A DNA stretch of 57,939 bases from positions 1 through 57,939 of the forward strand of contig VGBV01000002.1 in assembly GCA_016870325.1 (NCBI GenBank), given 5' to 3'. A program made the translations under genes and the position numbers. Below, in pieces: positions 46,766 through 55,132 of the stretch (its first letter is position 1; each line of letters opens with the position of its first letter). The notes below the pieces were generated by a model, which did no database searches, was not told the origin of the DNA, and worked only from the letters and a program-made list of their open reading frames with translations. Source of the stretch: Actinomycetota bacterium. Its GTDB lineage: Bacteria > Actinomycetota > Thermoleophilia > Solirubrobacterales > 70-9.

Positions 46766-47788
46766 ATGCCGAACCTCCCTCGCCCCAGGCTGCGCAGGAC
46801 CGCGCGCGCCGGCCGAGCCGCGGTCGCTCCCGAGCAGGCTGAGCCCCGCGCTCCCAACATCGAGGAGGTAGCGGCCGAGGGCCTGCGCTGGATCAACGTC
46901 GAGCACCCGACCGCGATCGAGCAGACCTGGCTCGAGGAGAACTTCGAGTTCCACCCGCTCGACTACGAGGACGTGCTCTCGCGCAACCAGCGCCCGAAGA
47001 TCGACAAGTACGACGACTACCTGTTCATCGTCCTCAACTTCCCTGTCTTCGACAGCTCCGCGGGCCGGCTGGGAACGGGCGAGCTCGACATCTTCGTCGG
47101 CCCCGGCGTGCTGATCACGATCCCGAACCAGCCGCTGCAGCCCGTCGAGTACCTGTTCGAGCGCTGCCACCAGAAGGAGGAGCTCCGCGACCAGATCTTC
47201 TCGCGCGGCTCCGGCTACCTGCTCTACCGGATCGTCGACGACGGCTTCGACTACTGCTTCCCGATGCTGCGCAAGATCGGCAACAAGCTGGACGCGCTGG
47301 AGCAGGAGATATTCGAGGGCCGCTCGGAGGAGATCGTGCGCGACATCTCCAACGTCAAGCAGGAGATCATCAACTTCCGCAAGGTGATCCGCCCCCAGCG
47401 CCCGGTGCTGCGCGACCTCGAGCGCGTCAAGGACCGCTACCTGGCGCCGGAGATGGACCTGGAGATCTACTTCGACGACATCGTCGACGCCCACGAGCGC
47501 ATCTGGGACATGCTCGAGAACTACAAGGAGGTCGTGGTCGCGCTCGAGGAGACGAACGAGTCGGTGCTCTACCACCGCGTCAACGACATCCTGCGCGTGC
47601 TGACCGCGATCTCGGTGATCGTGCTGCCGCTGACGATGATCGCGAGCATCTTCGGCATGAACGTGGGCCTCCCCGGCGGCGGCGACCCCAGTGGTGGGAC
47701 CACCGTCAGCTTCTGGGTGATCGTCGGCGTCATGGTCGCCGTGCTGCTCGGCATGGTCGGCTACTTCCGCCGCCGCGGCTGGCTGTAG
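46766..47788 (+). CDS. corA: CorA-family magnesium/divalent cation channel
   Basis: 340 residues. A cytoplasmic alpha/beta funnel domain (YDDYLFIVLNFPVFD; GELDIFVGPGVLITIPN) is followed by long helices. Two C-terminal membrane segments are joined by the selectivity motif GMN in FGMNVGLPGGG (about 293-303). ATG 46766 follows GAGGAG at seven bases. A different-frame ATG at 46732, closer to the -10, opens a 36-codon frame ending at 46842 that overlaps corA. It may be a leader peptide, or evidence that the basic first 25 residues of CorA are misframed. Confidence 0.94.
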   Translation: MPNLPRPRLRRTARAGRAAVAPEQAEPRAPNIEEVAAEGLRWINVEHPTAIEQTWLEENFEFHPLDYEDVLSRNQRPKIDKYDDYLFIVLNFPVFDSSAGRLGTGELDIFVGPGVLITIPNQPLQPVEYLFERCHQKEELRDQIFSRGSGYLLYRIVDDGFDYCFPMLRKIGNKLDALEQEIFEGRSEEIVRDISNVKQEIINFRKVIRPQRPVLRDLERVKDRYLAPEMDLEIYFDDIVDAHERIWDMLENYKEVVVALEETNESVLYHRVNDILRVLTAISVIVLPLTMIASIFGMNVGLPGGGDPSGGTTVSFWVIVGVMVAVLLGMVGYFRRRGWL

Positions 47789-47887
47789 CGGCGGTCAGGC
47801 CGCCCTGCTTCTGAGCGGCGCGCAGCGCCGCGACTGATGCGGGCGGCCGCTCGTGGCCGCGACCTGATGGCGGAGCCGACGGCAACT

Positions 47888-47922
47888 GAACGGTTTGCCC
47901 CCTATAGGGGGGTCAAGCGTTC
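47888..47922. terminator. Bidirectional hairpin between corA and the HNH gene
   Basis: Outer arms GAACG (47888-47892) and CGTTC (47918-47922) and an inner CCCCC/GGGGG stem around TATA form an imperfect hairpin between convergent genes. TTG/CAA extends the middle. Confidence 0.65.
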
Positions 47923-47941
47923 ATTCGGTTGGCTATTGGCC

Positions 47942-48868
47942 TCAAGCCGCCGCGGCGGAGAACTCCTCGAAGCGGACCTCGAGCCGTTCCGGTTCCGGGC
48001 GATCGGCTGCCCGACGCGGCTGCAGGATCGCTGCGCCGTGAAATTGCTGCAGCCCGTTGCCGAGCATCGGACCGTCGATCTCGCGCAAGAGACGCTCGCT
48101 GATGTGAACTTCCCCTCGGGGATCGATCCCGAGCAGGTTCCGGTCGTAGGCCCGATGATGAATCGCGCAGAGGGAGAGCCCGTTGATCACCGACGCGATG
48201 CCGTCCGGCGCCCCATCTCGAATGATGTGGGAAGCCTCGAGCAGGTCGGGTTCTCTGAGCGAACAGACCGCGCACTTCTGTCGATAGGCGGCCAAGACTT
48301 CCTCGCGAAACCTCCGCTGATGAGTTCGGGCGGCGACCAATGTCAGCGCGTAGCGACGTGTGTCTGGTGAAGAGACCAGGCCGTTCCCCTGCGTGTCAGC
48401 GTGCGGTAACCCAACCTCGAGTACGACCGCGGAACGATCCGGAAGATCTGCGACCACGAACACGGGCGCCACGACCTGGTACTGGCTTGGAGCAATCCCG
48501 CGAAAGTAGATCATCGGGGCTTGTAGCTCGAGCGCCGCCCTGAGGACGCGGTTGTCGAACTGCTCGGATGATCCTGCTCGATACCGGTACTCGATCACCC
48601 CGGAGTCCTCGTCGATGCGATCCTCATAGGGCGGGGGTCTTCCTGGCTTCGGGGCCGTGGTGAGAATGGTCAGCGCGGCCGGGCCTTGTTGCTGGCGCGC
48701 TCGGTGGATGCCCTTCTTGAAGGATCCGAAGCTGATCTGCTCACCCTCATGAACGAATCCCTCCTGCAGAACCCTGAGCGGGACGATCTCATCGAACAGC
48801 TTCTGGAGCTCGCGCGCTTTGGCGATCGCGGCCTGGCGCAAGCCGATGTCCGGGTCGGGCGGCGGCAC
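47942..48868 (-). CDS. HNH endonuclease, McrA-like putative restriction enzyme
   Basis: 308 residues from GTG 48868. The N-terminal domain (about 30-190: FGSFKKGIHRARQQQGPAAL, the aromatic VIEYRYRAG, and APMIYFRGIAPSQYQVVAPV) is the conserved module that precedes HNH in putative modification-dependent enzymes. The C-terminal HNH nuclease has CAVCSLREPDLLEASHIIRD and LSLCAIHHRAYDRNLLGI with both Cys pairs and the HH. A TTG at 48925 would add 19 residues but overlaps the divergent HIT start. No methyltransferase is adjacent, which fits a modification-dependent or solitary nuclease. Confidence 0.83.
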   Translation of the reverse strand: MPPPDPDIGLRQAAIAKARELQKLFDEIVPLRVLQEGFVHEGEQISFGSFKKGIHRARQQQGPAALTILTTAPKPGRPPPYEDRIDEDSGVIEYRYRAGSSEQFDNRVLRAALELQAPMIYFRGIAPSQYQVVAPVFVVADLPDRSAVVLEVGLPHADTQGNGLVSSPDTRRYALTLVAARTHQRRFREEVLAAYRQKCAVCSLREPDLLEASHIIRDGAPDGIASVINGLSLCAIHHRAYDRNLLGIDPRGEVHISERLLREIDGPMLGNGLQQFHGAAILQPRRAADRPEPERLEVRFEEFSAAAA

Positions 48869-48881
48869 CCGATGATCCTCG

Positions 48882-48911
48882 CCGACAGCGGGCTCGCCCG
48901 CAACGTACGAT
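48882..48911 (+). promoter_or_regulatory. Promoter of the HIT gene (CCGACA-18-TACGAT), leaderless
   Basis: -10 TACGAT (48906-48911) ends six bases before the GTG at 48918, so the transcript should begin at or next to the start codon. CCGACA (48882-48887) is a fair -35 at 18 bases. Confidence 0.6.
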
Positions 48912-48917
48912 GGCCCT

Positions 48918-49418
48918 GTGGTCAACGACCGGATCTGGGCGCCCTGGCGGCTGGACTACGTGAAGGACGCGAGCAAGGACATCGAGGAGGACTGCATCTT
49001 CTGCGCCAAGCCCGCGGAGGATGACGACGAGGGGAACCTGATAGTCCATCGCGGCGCCAGCTGCTTCGTGATCCTGAACAAGTACCCGTACACGAACGGG
49101 CACCTGATGGTCTCCCCCTACGAGCACGTCGCCTCGCTGCCCGCGATCGAGGCCGCCGCGATCGCCGAGATGATGTCCCTGGCCCAGGAGGCGATGACGA
49201 TCCTCGAGCGCACCTACTCCCCCCACGGCTACAACGTCGGCTTCAACCAGGGCCGCGTCGCCGGCGCCGGCGTCGAGCACCACATTCACATGCACGTGGT
49301 TCCTCGCTGGGGCGGGGACACCAACTTCATGCCGGTGCTGGCCGACACCAGGGTGATGCCACAGACCCTCGAGCAGAGCTACTCGGCGCTCGCGGGCGCC
49401 TTCGGGCGCCCGGCCTGA
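48918..49418 (+). CDS. HIT-family hydrolase, AP4A phosphorylase-like
   Basis: 166 residues. It starts RIWAPWRLDYVKD and has a CIFCAK Cys pair, the NKYPYTNGHLMVSPYEHVAS strand-loop and the histidine triad EHHIHMHVVPRW (about 116-127, nucleophilic middle His). The WAPWR start and overall form match the actinobacterial Ap4A-phosphorylase/hydrolase group that breaks down diadenosine tetraphosphate. GTG start, leaderless. Confidence 0.92.
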   Translation: MVNDRIWAPWRLDYVKDASKDIEEDCIFCAKPAEDDDEGNLIVHRGASCFVILNKYPYTNGHLMVSPYEHVASLPAIEAAAIAEMMSLAQEAMTILERTYSPHGYNVGFNQGRVAGAGVEHHIHMHVVPRWGGDTNFMPVLADTRVMPQTLEQSYSALAGAFGRPA

Positions 49419-49454
49419 GGCGCGGTCCGGTGCGCCCGGCCTGAGGCGCGGTCC
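49406..49454. repeat. 23-bp direct repeat spanning the HIT stop codon
   Basis: GCGCCCGGCCTGAGGCGCGG plus TCC occurs at 49406-49428 and again at 49432-49454 without mismatch, period 26. The first copy contains the HIT stop TGA, the second the same sequence in the intergenic gap. A recent small tandem duplication. Confidence 0.9.
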
Positions 49455-49474
49455 ACCGGGGCCCCGGCGGGCCG

Positions 49475-49480
49475 TAACCT
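49475..49480 (+). promoter_or_regulatory. Possible -10 element (TAACCT) upstream of the phosphohexomutase
   Basis: TAACCT ends ten bases before ATG 49491, which would give a leader of only a few bases. No clear -35. Confidence 0.4.
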
Positions 49481-49490
49481 GCGCCGACCG

Positions 49491-50870
49491 ATGGCCGCTC
49501 CCTCCCCACCGCCCCCGCAGATCTTCAAGGCCTACGACGTCCGCGGCCTCTCTGGCGAGGAGCTGGACGGCGACACCGCCTTCCTGATCGGGCGCGGCTT
49601 CGCCCGGGTGCTCGCCGAGCTGCGAGAGAAGCCGGCGGGCGATCTCGTCGTCGGGCTCGGCCACGACATGCGCGAGAGCTCGCCGGAGATGGCCGAGCGG
49701 GCCTGCGAGGGCATGGTCGCCGAGGGCGTGCGCGTGCTGGACGCGGGGCGGGTGGCCACCGAGCAGCTCTACTTCCTCGTCGGCTCGCGCGAGCTCGACG
49801 GGGGCGCCATGGTCACCGCCTCCCACAACCCGCGGGCCTACACCGGGATGAAGCTGCTGCGAGAGCGCGCGCTGGCCCTCTCCGGCGACGCCGGCATCCA
49901 GGAGGTGCGCGCCCAGATCGAGGCCGGCCTGCCCGACCCCCCGGGCGGCGGCTCCGCCGAGCCGGTCGAGGTCGGCGAGGCGTTCCACCGGTACGTGATG
50001 GGGTTCGTCGACCCGAAGGCGATCGGCCCCCTGCGGGTGCTGGCCTACGGCAGCGACGGCATGGCCGGCCCGATGGTCGGCCCCGTGCTCGAGCAGCTCG
50101 GCGTCGAGCTGCGCACCGCGGCCTGGGAGCCCAGCTCGGACTTCCCCGAGCGCGGGCCCAACCCGATGCTCGAGGAGAACCGCGAGCTGATCGCGGAGCG
50201 CATCCGCGAGGACCGCGTCGACCTGGCGATCGCCTGGGACGGTGACGCCGACCGCTGCTTCTTCTTCGACGAGGAGGCCAACTTCTGCGACGGCGACTTC
50301 GTCTGCGCCCTGCTTGCCGAGGCGCTGCTGCGCAAGGAGCCGGGAGCGATGGTCCTCTGCGACCCGCGCTCGAGCCGCGCCGTTCCCGACAGGGTCGCCG
50401 AGCTGGGCGGGCGCACCGGCCTCAGCCGCGTCGGCCACGCCTTCTTCAAGCGCCGCATGCGCGACGAGGGCGCCGTCTTCGGCGGCGAGGTCTCGGGCCA
50501 CTACTACTTCCGCGACTTCTACTGCGCCGATTCCGGCGCGATCCCGGCGCTGTTGATGCTGGAGCTGGTCTCCTCGCGCGGGAGCTCGCTGGGCGAGCTG
50601 ATGGCCGGATTCCGCTCTCGCTACTTCATCTCGGGTGAGATCAACTCCGAGGTCCCGGACCAGGACGCGAAGATGGCCGAGATCGAGCGGCGCTGGTCCG
50701 ACGGGGACGTCTCCCACCTCGACGGCATCTCGATCGACTACCCGGACTGGCACTTCAACGTGCGCCCGTCCAACACCGAGCCGCTGCTCCGGCTCAACCT
50801 CGAGTCGCTGGTCTCCCGTGAGCACATGGCCGACAAGCGGGACGAGGTGCTGGGGCTGATCCGGTCATGA
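49491..50870 (+). CDS. manB: Phosphomannomutase/phosphoglucomutase
   Basis: 459-residue alpha-D-phosphohexomutase converting hexose-6-phosphate and hexose-1-phosphate. FKAYDVRGLSGEEL (N-terminal phosphate site), active Ser in MVTASHNPRAYTGMK (about residue 111), the metal loop DGDADRCFF (about 247-255), the sugar loop GGEVSGHYYF and the phosphate loop RPSNTEPLLRLN are all intact. Provides mannose-1-phosphate or glucose-1-phosphate for cell-wall sugars, which could feed the nucleotide-sugar genes 5 kb away. Ends overlapping the next gene by four bases. Confidence 0.95.
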   Translation: MAAPSPPPPQIFKAYDVRGLSGEELDGDTAFLIGRGFARVLAELREKPAGDLVVGLGHDMRESSPEMAERACEGMVAEGVRVLDAGRVATEQLYFLVGSRELDGGAMVTASHNPRAYTGMKLLRERALALSGDAGIQEVRAQIEAGLPDPPGGGSAEPVEVGEAFHRYVMGFVDPKAIGPLRVLAYGSDGMAGPMVGPVLEQLGVELRTAAWEPSSDFPERGPNPMLEENRELIAERIREDRVDLAIAWDGDADRCFFFDEEANFCDGDFVCALLAEALLRKEPGAMVLCDPRSSRAVPDRVAELGGRTGLSRVGHAFFKRRMRDEGAVFGGEVSGHYYFRDFYCADSGAIPALLMLELVSSRGSSLGELMAGFRSRYFISGEINSEVPDQDAKMAEIERRWSDGDVSHLDGISIDYPDWHFNVRPSNTEPLLRLNLESLVSREHMADKRDEVLGLIRS

Positions 50871-51952
50871 GCCACGGCGAGCGGGGCGAGGAGGCCGCCG
50901 TCCCCAACGAGGTCTGGCAGCGGATCACCGACGCCGGCATCCGCATGCTCCGCATCCCCACCCCTTTCCGGGTCGGGCGGGTCAACTGCTATTTGCTCGA
51001 GGACGAGCCTCTGACCCTGATAGACGCAGGCCCCAACTCCGGCAAGGCGCTGAACGAGCTCGAGCACCAACTCGACGCGCTCGGGCACCGGATCGAGGAC
51101 CTCGAGCTGGTGATCATCACCCACCAGCACATCGACCACCTGGGACTGGTCCAGAACGTCGCCGAGCGCTCCGGCGCCAGGGTCTCGGCGATCGACGCGG
51201 TCGTCCCCTTCGTCGAGAACTTCGGCGAGGACGCCGAGCGAGAGGATCGGGAAGCGGCCGAGCTGATGCTGCGCCACGGGATCTCCGACGAGGTCGTGAC
51301 CGCGCTGCGGCGGGTGACCGGGAGCTTCCGCGCCCTGGGCGCGAAGACCAGAGTCACCGACCCCATCCGAGACGGGGAGCGCCTGCGCTTCCGCGACCGT
51401 GAGCTGGAAGTCCAGCTCCGTCCCGGGCACAGCCCCTCGGACACCCTCTTCTGGAACGAGGAGCGGAAGATCCTGATCGCGGCCGACCACCTGATCGCAC
51501 ACATCTCCTCGAACCCGCTGATCTCGCGCCCGCTCGACGGCTCGAGCGATCGCCGTCAGGCCCTGGTCGAGTACCTGCAGTCGCTGCAGCGGACCAGGGA
51601 GCTGCCCGCCGAGGTCGTGCTCTCGGGCCACGGTGAGCCGATCACCAACCACCGCGAGTTGATCGAGAAGCGCCTGGCGATGCACCAGCGCCGCGCCGAG
51701 AAGCTCCACGGGCTGATCGCGGAGCGGTCGCGCACCGGGCACGAGCTGGCGCAGGCGATCTGGGGAGACGTCGCCGTGGCCCAGGCCTTCCTGACCCTCT
51801 CGGAGGTGATCGGGCACGTCGACCTGCTGATCAACGCCGGGCACGTGGGCGAGGTCAGCGAGGACGGCGTGATCCGCTACGAGGCGGCGGCCGAGGCCGG
51901 CTCGGCCGAGCTCGGTGACCTGATCGGGCGCCTCGAGCCCGAGCGGGGCTAG
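50867..51952 (+). CDS. Metallo-beta-lactamase-fold hydrolase
   Basis: 361 residues. VNCYLLEDEPLTLIDAGPNSG and the metal motif THQHIDHLG (about 84-92) lead into the fold, with further ligands in RPGHSPSDTLFW, AADHLIA and LSGHGEPITNH. The C-terminal 100 residues form a helical winged domain like that of LACTB2-type hydrolases (RAEKLHGLIAERSRTGHELA; a helix-turn-helix-like region). May cleave RNA ends or thioesters; substrate unknown. ATGA overlap with the mutase. Confidence 0.9.
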   Translation: MSHGERGEEAAVPNEVWQRITDAGIRMLRIPTPFRVGRVNCYLLEDEPLTLIDAGPNSGKALNELEHQLDALGHRIEDLELVIITHQHIDHLGLVQNVAERSGARVSAIDAVVPFVENFGEDAEREDREAAELMLRHGISDEVVTALRRVTGSFRALGAKTRVTDPIRDGERLRFRDRELEVQLRPGHSPSDTLFWNEERKILIAADHLIAHISSNPLISRPLDGSSDRRQALVEYLQSLQRTRELPAEVVLSGHGEPITNHRELIEKRLAMHQRRAEKLHGLIAERSRTGHELAQAIWGDVAVAQAFLTLSEVIGHVDLLINAGHVGEVSEDGVIRYEAAAEAGSAELGDLIGRLEPERG

Positions 51953-51958
51953 GGTTCG

Positions 51959-52978
51959 GTGCCCGTGTCGCCGACAGCCTCCCCCAGCCGCGAGCGCGAC
52001 CCCGCTCCGGCCCAGCCGCTCACGCCCGACTCCGAGAAGAAGCGGATGCTGATCATCGTCAACCCGTACGCGACCACGGTCTCGGACCGTCTCAAGAACC
52101 TGGTCGTCTACGCGCTCCAGGCCCGCTACGAGGTCGAGGCCATCGACACCGAGGCATCCGAGCACGCGATCGAGATCGGGCGCGACGCGGGCCACGGCGA
52201 GTACGACGTCGTCGTCGCCTTCGGCGGCGACGGCACCCTGAACGAGGTCGCCAACGGCCTCGCCGGCACCGGCGTGCCCGTCTCGGTGCTGCCGGGCGGA
52301 TCGACCAACGTCGTCGCCCGCACGCTCGGGATCCCCAACGACGTGGTCGACGCGACCGAGCACCTGATCGGCATCGCCGACGACTTCCGCCCCCGCAAGA
52401 TCGACCTGGGGCGCATCAACGGCCGCCACTTCGTCTTCGCCTGCGGTATGGGGCTGGACGCGAGCGTCGTCAAGCGCGTGGACGCCCACCCGAGGACGAA
52501 GGCGCGCGCCGGCCAGTGGTACTTCACCTGGGCGGCGATCTCGGGCTTCTACAGGGAGTACCTGCGCAGCCCGGTGCGGATGTCGGTCGAGCTCGAGGGC
52601 AACCGCTTCGAGGGGGTGACGGCGATCATCCAGAACTCCGACCCCTTCACCTACTTCGGCGACCGCCCCGTGCGCGTCTGCGACGGGGCCGCATTGGACA
52701 ACGGCACCCTCTCCCTGGCGGTGCTGCGGCGCTCGGCCCAGCGCGACATGCCGACGATCGCGGGCCGGGTGCTGGCCTCGGGCAAGGGCATGCGCCCCGC
52801 GTCCCACCGCCAGATCGACCACGCCGAGGGCGTCACCGAGGCGCTCGTGCAATCGCTCTCGGACGACTCCGAGGGCGCCCGCCGCCGCTTCCCGGTCCAG
52901 GTCGACGGCGATTACATCGGCGACTTCAGCGAGGTCGAGGTCGGGGTCGCCCCGCGGGCCCTGACCGTCGTCTCGTAG
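51959..52978 (+). CDS. Diacylglycerol/sphingosine kinase-like lipid kinase
   Basis: 339 residues from GTG 51959. After about 28 disordered residues, MLIIVNPYATTVSD, then VVVAFGGDGTLNEVANGLAG (the GGDGT ATP loop, about 88-92) and LPGGSTNVVARTLGIP define the DAGK catalytic domain. The C-terminal half has MGLDASVVKRVD and ends QVDGDYIGDF. It phosphorylates a lipid such as diacylglycerol or an undecaprenol/isoprenoid alcohol. Six bases after the beta-lactamase-fold gene; its TAG abuts the stop of the convergent secreted protein. Confidence 0.92.
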   Translation: MPVSPTASPSRERDPAPAQPLTPDSEKKRMLIIVNPYATTVSDRLKNLVVYALQARYEVEAIDTEASEHAIEIGRDAGHGEYDVVVAFGGDGTLNEVANGLAGTGVPVSVLPGGSTNVVARTLGIPNDVVDATEHLIGIADDFRPRKIDLGRINGRHFVFACGMGLDASVVKRVDAHPRTKARAGQWYFTWAAISGFYREYLRSPVRMSVELEGNRFEGVTAIIQNSDPFTYFGDRPVRVCDGAALDNGTLSLAVLRRSAQRDMPTIAGRVLASGKGMRPASHRQIDHAEGVTEALVQSLSDDSEGARRRFPVQVDGDYIGDFSEVEVGVAPRALTVVS

Positions 52979-53875
52979 CTACCGGCAGTAGGAGTCCGTG
53001 ATCAGGGTGATCGAGGTGGTGGCGCTGGCGGCGCTCGCGGAGCTCGACCAGGTGGCGCCGCCGAACCTCGAAAATCTGGCGCGCCGGCTCTCATAGACGA
53101 TGGCGGCGTTCGTGAGCCCGCCGGTCGGGGTGCTGGTGGCGAAGCCGCCGCCCCGCGAAGTGGACTTCTTCGGGCACTTGGGCGTGGTCGCCGTGAACAG
53201 CGAGCCCTGGGGGCCGACGACGGCGGCATCCTCGAACAGCTTGGTGATCTTGCCGACCTCCGCGCAGTAGACCTGCGCGGTCAGGTTGCGCCCGCCGGGA
53301 ACGGCGCCGACGTTCGTCGCGTCGACGACCCAGCGGGTGCCGCCCGCGCGGATCGAGCGCGAGACCATGGCCAGGTCGGTGGGCGTGCCCGGCTCGCTGA
53401 CGAAGCCGCCCGAGAGGGCCTTGGTCCCCTCCGGACAGGAGGCCTGGACGACGCTGCCGCTGCCCGGGATCGGCGGCATCACGGCGGTGTTTGAGCGCGC
53501 CTTGATCTTGGGGGTCGTCGCGTCGCAGTAGGCGTAGGCGGTCAGCTTGTCCGAGCCCGCGTAGATCTCGACCCCCGAGACGCGCCAGGCCCGGGCGCTG
53601 ATGCGCTGGGACTCGTGCACGTTCAGCCAATGCGAGCCGAGCGCCGGAGTGGAGGTGGCGAAGCCGCCCGAGACCACCTTCGTCCCCTTGGGGCAGGTGG
53701 CGACGGCGGCGACGGGGTCCTGGGCGCCCAGGGCGACCTCGCTGGCGGTAGCGACGCGGAGCTTCGCGCTCTTCTTCTTGGCGGCCGAAGGGGGCGCCGC
53801 CGCGAGCGACACGGCAAGGGCGGACGCGATCGCGGCGAGCGCGAGTCGGCGCAGCTGGTGTGTGGTCCCTGTCAC
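52979..53875 (-). CDS. Secreted protein with three Cys-containing repeats
   Basis: 298 residues. Signal peptide: RRLALAAIASALAVSLAAAP with likely cleavage near ASAAK-like sequence at 30-33. Three repeats follow, each with CPKGTKVVSGGF or CPEGTKALSGGF or CPKKSTSRGGGF, a Ser/Thr-rich loop, a WRV or WVVDA strand and a closing YC (YAYC, VYCAE, DSYC). Each repeat probably forms one disulfide. The arrangement is common in secreted proteins of this lineage. Function is unknown; no catalytic residues are evident. Likely extracellular. Confidence 0.85.
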   Translation of the reverse strand: MTGTTHQLRRLALAAIASALAVSLAAAPPSAAKKKSAKLRVATASEVALGAQDPVAAVATCPKGTKVVSGGFATSTPALGSHWLNVHESQRISARAWRVSGVEIYAGSDKLTAYAYCDATTPKIKARSNTAVMPPIPGSGSVVQASCPEGTKALSGGFVSEPGTPTDLAMVSRSIRAGGTRWVVDATNVGAVPGGRNLTAQVYCAEVGKITKLFEDAAVVGPQGSLFTATTPKCPKKSTSRGGGFATSTPTGGLTNAAIVYESRRARFSRFGGATWSSSASAASATTSITLITDSYCR

Positions 53876-53898
53876 GCCATCTCCTCCACGGCGAAGTC

Positions 53899-53904
53899 TA
53901 GGCT
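53899..53904 (+). promoter_or_regulatory. -10 element (TAGGCT) of the second HIT gene
   Basis: TAGGCT ends six bases before GTG 53911, the same spacing as at the other HIT gene, again implying a leaderless message. Confidence 0.5.
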
Positions 53905-53910
53905 GGGACG

Positions 53911-54348
53911 GTGGCCGATGACGGCGGCGATTGCCTTTTCTGCAGGATCGCGGCGGGGCACGAGCCCGCCGAGGTCGTCTACTCGGACGAGCTCACGCTC
54001 GCGTTCCTGGACACCCGGCCCCTCTTCCACGGACACAGCCTGCTGATCCCGCGGGCCCACCACGAGACCCTGGCCGACCTGCCCGACGAGCTCGTGGCGG
54101 CCGTCTTCGCCAACGCCAGGCTGCTCTCGGCCGCGATCCCCGAGGCGATGGAGAGGCCGGGGTCGTTCGTCGCGCTCAACAACGTCGTCAGCCAGAGCGT
54201 CCCCCACCTTCACGTCCACGTGGTCCCGCGCCGCAAGAAGGACGGGCTGCGCGGGTTCTTCTGGCCGCGGACCCAGTACGAATCGGCCGCGGAGCTGGAG
54301 GCGACGGGCGAGCGGGTCCGCTCGGCGATCGCGGCGCGAGCCGGCTGA
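53911..54348 (+). CDS. HIT-family nucleotide hydrolase
   Basis: 145 residues. DCLFCRIAAGHEPAEVVYSD and FLDTRPLFHGHSLLIPRAHH (the typical HIT first half) lead to the triad VPHLHVHVVPR (about 91-101). The C-terminal part has FFWPRTQY. Closer to the HINT/bis-nucleotide hydrolase type than to the other HIT protein in this window. It probably cleaves nucleoside phosphoramidates or dinucleotides. GTG start, probable leaderless transcript. Confidence 0.92.
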   Translation: MADDGGDCLFCRIAAGHEPAEVVYSDELTLAFLDTRPLFHGHSLLIPRAHHETLADLPDELVAAVFANARLLSAAIPEAMERPGSFVALNNVVSQSVPHLHVHVVPRRKKDGLRGFFWPRTQYESAAELEATGERVRSAIAARAG

Positions 54349-54354
54349 GCCGCC

Positions 54355-55050
54355 CTACTTCAGGTTCGCCTTGGCGGTGTCGGAGGCGCCGAAGCGGACG
54401 TCGCCGATCACCTTCACGGTGGCCTTCGACTTCTTGCGGAGCTGCTTCTTGCCGGCCTTGGTCAGCTTCACCGAGAGCTTGCGCTGCTGGCCGGCGGCGA
54501 GGTTGAACTCCGGCTGGGAGCCGATCTTCGACATGCCGAGCTTCAGCGTCAGGGTGATCTTGTCGCTGTCGGTCAGCGCCCTGACGGTGACGGGCAGCTT
54601 GCCCTTCTTCGCGACCTTCGCGACCTTGCCCTTGGCGGCTGTGACGTCGATGCTGGGGCGCCGGACGGGGGTCCCGGCCGAGGAGACCTGGAGGGCCGCC
54701 TGCATCGAGAGGGGGTGGATCGTGCAGAGGAAGGCGTAGCTCCCGACCGTCAGGTACTGGGCCCCCTCGGCCGGGGTAGTGACGCCGTTTCCGACCGTCG
54801 CGCTCTCGAACAGGACCATGCCGTCGGGCCCGTTCAGCTTGGCGGTGGCGTTGTGCAGGTTGACGCCGTTGTTTAAGAGGGTGGGCTTGTCGCCCTGGTC
54901 CATCGTGTAGGTCGCGGCGCTGAAGAAGTCGTCATCGGCCTGGATCTGCGGCGCGACGGCGAGGGCGCCGCCCGCGAGGATCCCGGAGACGAGCCCCGCG
55001 GATGCGAGCGCGGCTACGAAGACCCTGCCTGCTGTCCCTGGCCTCAGCAT
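54355..55050 (-). CDS. Secreted cupredoxin-like protein
   Basis: 231 residues from ATG 55050. A signal peptide (VFVAALASAGLVSGILAGGA) is followed by a blue-copper fold (about 40-140): His in VNLHNATAK, then YAFLCTIHPLSMQ with the Cys, His and Met ligands, the pattern of plastocyanin-like proteins. The second half (about 150-231) is a basic Lys-rich beta domain (KKGKLPVTVRALTDSDKITL) of the kind repeated in secreted proteins of this group. Probably carries copper outside the membrane. The redox partner is unknown. Confidence 0.82.
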   Translation of the reverse strand: MLRPGTAGRVFVAALASAGLVSGILAGGALAVAPQIQADDDFFSAATYTMDQGDKPTLLNNGVNLHNATAKLNGPDGMVLFESATVGNGVTTPAEGAQYLTVGSYAFLCTIHPLSMQAALQVSSAGTPVRRPSIDVTAAKGKVAKVAKKGKLPVTVRALTDSDKITLTLKLGMSKIGSQPEFNLAAGQQRKLSVKLTKAGKKQLRKKSKATVKVIGDVRFGASDTAKANLK

Positions 55051-55059
55051 GCGGGCACG

Positions 55060-55065
55060 ACTATA
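55060..55065 (-). promoter_or_regulatory. -10 element (TATAGT) of the cupredoxin gene
   Basis: TATAGT on the minus strand ends nine bases before the ATG at 55050, giving a leader of about two bases. Confidence 0.6.
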
Positions 55066-55132
55066 GCGACAGCGGTGAGCGGGTGGCCAATTCGGTGGCC
55101 GCAGGTCGCTGCCGCACGTCGCTGCCCGCACC

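Noticed and set aside
48789-52852. Two long minus-strand frames opposite the HIT, manB, beta-lactamase-fold and lipid-kinase genes
   Set aside because: No recognisable domain, biased Asp/His/Arg/Val composition, and the opposite strand carries conserved genes throughout.
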